Of a stretch of DNA of 18,232 nt, positions 17,201 to 18,232 are shown in pieces. Source of the stretch: Desulfobacteraceae bacterium (lineage in GTDB: Bacteria > Desulfobacterota > Syntrophobacteria > BM002); NCBI GenBank assembly GCA_002899795.1, contig PPDG01000233.1, positions 1 through 18,232 on the forward strand, written 5' to 3'. Position 1 is the first letter of the stretch, and each line of letters starts with the position of its first letter. The notes under the pieces were generated by a model, which ran no database searches, was not told the origin of the DNA, and was given only the letters and a program-made list of their open reading frames with translations. Both the position numbers and the translations under genes were made by a program.

Positions 17201-17807
17201 TAATGTCGCCACGGACGCTGAGATCACCCACTTCCTCCACCAAATCGGTCCGGTAATAGCCGATGGAAACCAAGTGGGATATTAGCTCTTCCCGCTGTAT
17301 CTCTTCTCTTGCAACCAGATATCTGCTGGCGTCCATGCATTGTTGACGAGGCAAAACCTTTTCCATTACTGCTTGGGCCGGGGCCACAATGATTTTTGCT
17401 TGGCTGCTCGCTGCAGATGCGTAGAGAACGGCAAGTCGCTGAGCTTGCACATCAGGAGCGACAAAGGGTTCCGCTGGCATGCGGCGATTGGCTGTGGGAA
17501 AAAGCCAGAGGGGACATTCCAGGGGGTCCCCCCGCCAATGTTCAGCAAGGCCGAGAAAGAATGAGAGGCTCTGGTGGGCTTCCCAGGCTTGTTTCGGCGA
17601 GGCAGTAATCAACAGCACCGTCCGTTTCAGGCCTGGAAGCATACGTGCTAGCCCATAATAGAGCCCCCATTGGCTCAGGCCCTGGGCAAAAATCTTCCGG
17701 TTGCCGCTGGCAATTGCAGCGGCCAGGTCTTCAAGACGGGCACCACCAACCAGGTGTTGCCAGTCGTCAGCCAACGGTACTTCGGTGGGGGTATCGCTCT
17801 GTAACAT
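14241..17807 (-). CDS. mfd: Transcription-repair coupling factor Mfd
   Basis: Mfd is the DNA translocase that removes RNA polymerase stalled at lesions and recruits UvrA for excision repair. From the ATG at 17807 it is 1188 aa, normal for the family. In order: a UvrB-like N-terminal module (about 15-330; FPTANRRMPAEPF, VRGDIIDLYTP), the RNA-polymerase-interacting domain (about 531-606; HLDHGIGIYKGL), and RecG-like motor domains with Walker A GDVGFGKTE (678-686), DEEH (779-782), TATPIPRTLHMSL, ESGLDIP and QLRGRVGRS. A C-terminal D7 domain follows. An in-frame TTG at 17849 would add 14 residues; the ATG is preferred because GGAG lies 11 bases upstream, but this is not certain. It is the first gene of the minus-strand run. 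Confidence 0.97.
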   Translation of the reverse strand: MLQSDTPTEVPLADDWQHLVGGARLEDLAAAIASGNRKIFAQGLSQWGLYYGLARMLPGLKRTVLLITASPKQAWEAHQSLSFFLGLAEHWRGDPLECPLWLFPTANRRMPAEPFVAPDVQAQRLAVLYASAASSQAKIIVAPAQAVMEKVLPRQQCMDASRYLVAREEIQREELISHLVSIGYYRTDLVEEVGDLSVRGDIIDLYTPLYPQPLRLEFFDEVLESIRFFSPASQRSSEHLDDVIIVPAHEVLLTTSRQQRAASSLKEALKEEGTLRGDLELWQERVKGLGHFPGIEQLLPLYYDRLETLFHYLPISTLVVQSNSGSIKKTVVGLLEQADRDRDVARQNSRWTLSPETYLLNEAEIDTSLESYPQILQSSLPVEHASDGESSEVLHFRLGDHRGLQQKIQDHQQRQRLLEPLAQRLQQWQQSGMSPFLVCRTAEQGRRVEDLLTDYGVDAQFSSEPFGQLSFRAPVTKIVVGRLPMGFLWPDEGLAVVTETELYGEKPRRHRVHPPEIGSLLATFADLQTDDFVVHLDHGIGIYKGLVHLKINEHSNDFLLLEYQDGDLLYLPVDRLDRVQKYIGVEGYQPRVDKLGGQRWASTRKRVQDSIQKVAQELLHIYALRHIKQAMTFSPPDSSFREFEATFPYEETPDQQAAIEDVLADMQRHRCMDRLICGDVGFGKTEVALRAAFKAVMDGKQVAILVPTTVLAEQHYLTFKQRLDGYPAFLEVLSRFKGRAEQKKILADLQNSLVDIVIGTHRLLQRDVVFKDLGLLIIDEEHRFGVRHKERIKQLRAEVDVLTLTATPIPRTLHMSLIGIRDLSVIDTPPEDRRAIETRICSFDDLIIKEAVRKEKARRGQVFFVHNNVKTIYRMANYLQELLPEITVAVAHGQLRERELEQVMLDFIHHRIDVLVCTTIIESGLDIPAANTIFINRADKFGLAQIYQLRGRVGRSSEQAYAYLLIPGEHLVTRQAQRRLLALMDFTELGSGFKIALNDLQIRGGGNILGAAQSGHIAAVGYEMYVHLMEKAITQLKGETAREPAEPEIHLNLAAHLPETYITNSSQRLNTYKRLASASDESSLADMEEELRDRFGPLPEETSHLLVLLDLKLLLRRLWVKRLDAVNGEYVLTFSENPEIDLDKLTGLVAAEPEHLRLTPEHRLYFSSPTYDVVESITELKKLLHNLK

Positions 17808-17937
17808 AAACGGCAGTACTCCACGGACTGGAAACGATATAGTCGTCAACCATTTCTTGACCGACTATAATCCAAATGTGAGAAAGGCAGAGAAAGTGAC
17901 AATATAATGAGCTGCACCTAACCGCCGACCAGTGGCG

Positions 17938-17967
17938 ATTAAAGCATAAATGGGGCAAGCAGCACAA
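17938..17967 (-). promoter_or_regulatory. Candidate extended -10 promoter for mfd
   Basis: On the minus strand TTTAAT (17943-17938; 5 of 6 to the consensus) is preceded by TGC, giving an extended -10. A weak -35 TTGTGC (17967-17962) lies 18 bases upstream. The leader to the mfd ATG at 17807 would be about 125 bases, or about 80 to the alternative TTG. Confidence 0.35.
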
Positions 17968-18165
17968 AGAAAAATATGCGGGCTAGGCAATAATTGAGTT
18001 GCCGGCTAGATCGCCAAATAGCCGCTTCATCTCAGCCTGGAACAGGCAGAGAAACTAACGCATTTACCGGACAAAGGCAAGAGAGCAGGTACAAGAAACA
18101 GGAGTTTCCCCAAAAATGTTATGAGCGACACAGGCCAAAGGGGAAGGCTCTTCCACAACGAGCAA

Positions 18166-18191
18166 TTGAACCCCGCTAAAGCGGGATTCGA
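18166..18191. terminator. Terminator-like GC hairpin near right edge (no T-run)
   Basis: CCCGC (18172-18176) pairs with GCGGG (18181-18185) across loop TAAA. After one C/A mismatch the stem continues with GAA/TTC and two further pairs, about 10 bp in all. Neither strand has a following T-run, so it may be a degraded terminator or a dispersed intergenic hairpin. It probably marks the boundary between the mfd run and the gene to the right. Confidence 0.4.
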
Positions 18192-18232
18192 AATGTAAGG
18201 AAGATATCTGGTCTTATTGTAGTTCGCTCGCA

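Larger units (their letters stand above)
17808..18232. other. Upstream region of mfd without a credible gene
   Basis: About 425 bases to the window edge. Open stretches on either strand are short, lack good ribosome binding sites and recognisable protein features, and one minus-strand frame runs straight through a hairpin. The region holds a candidate mfd promoter and a GC-rich hairpin near the right edge. No tRNA, repeat array or IS end is seen. The gene beyond the right edge is not visible. Confidence 0.5.

Noticed and set aside
17866..17908. Two perfect TATAAT strings on the plus strand (17866 and 17903)
   Set aside because: Neither has a -35 at proper spacing, and transcription would run away from mfd into a region with no credible gene.
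17767..17967. 66-codon minus-strand frame overlapping the start of mfd, which contains ATGGTTGACG
   Set aside because: It is out of frame with mfd, its protein has no recognisable features, and most of it is covered by the mfd N-terminus or its leader.
17994..18179. 61-codon plus-strand open frame upstream of mfd
   Set aside because: No clear ribosome binding site, compositionally like translated spacer, and it ends in the GC hairpin; not supportable as a gene.
18160..18195. tRNA fragment suggested by GGGATTCGAA
   Set aside because: The flanking bases form a simple hairpin and no cloverleaf arms or acceptor stem can be drawn.

Overview
The window is a run of bacterial housekeeping genes, almost all on the minus strand, with moderate GC and tight spacing. 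The gene set (SurA-type periplasmic chaperone, RodZ-like membrane HTH protein, two-subunit glycyl-tRNA synthetase, AsnRS, MgtE, SMC, FtsY) points to a Gram-negative bacterium. The gene order and the degenerate heptanucleotide repeats in the spacers are most like Desulfobacterota (former Deltaproteobacteria). That placement is from memory, not from a search, and no genus is claimed.

Layout in the direction of transcription (right to left): an unexplained upstream region with a candidate promoter (about 17808-18232); mfd (transcription-coupled repair); a SurA-like parvulin chaperone; asnS; a rodZ-like gene overlapping mgtE by 4 bases; recO; glyQ and glyS; smc and ftsY overlapping by 8 bases. 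At the far left, bases 1-65 look like the 3' end of a gene on the opposite strand. It is followed at once by an intrinsic terminator (64-84) and then by about 135 bases of non-coding DNA that can form nested stems.

The genes cover genome maintenance (mfd, recO, smc), translation (asnS, glyQS), protein targeting and folding (ftsY, surA), cell shape (rodZ) and magnesium homeostasis (mgtE). No single pathway unites them. Short gaps and overlaps suggest co-transcription in blocks: mfd-surA-asnS-rodZ-mgtE, then recO, then glyQS from its own promoter (TTGACA, 17-base spacer, TAACTT), then smc-ftsY.

No defence system, mobile-element gene, CRISPR array, tRNA or rRNA was found. What is unusual lies in the spacers. 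The three longest spacers between genes (glyS-smc, recO-glyQ, mgtE-recO) all carry strongly diverged tandem repeats with a 7-base period. The mgtE-recO spacer is also bounded by a large inverted repeat that ends next to the recO ribosome binding site. The smc start lacks a clear Shine-Dalgarno and sits below two mutually exclusive hairpins, and an 8-bp perfect hairpin covers the asnS stop codon.
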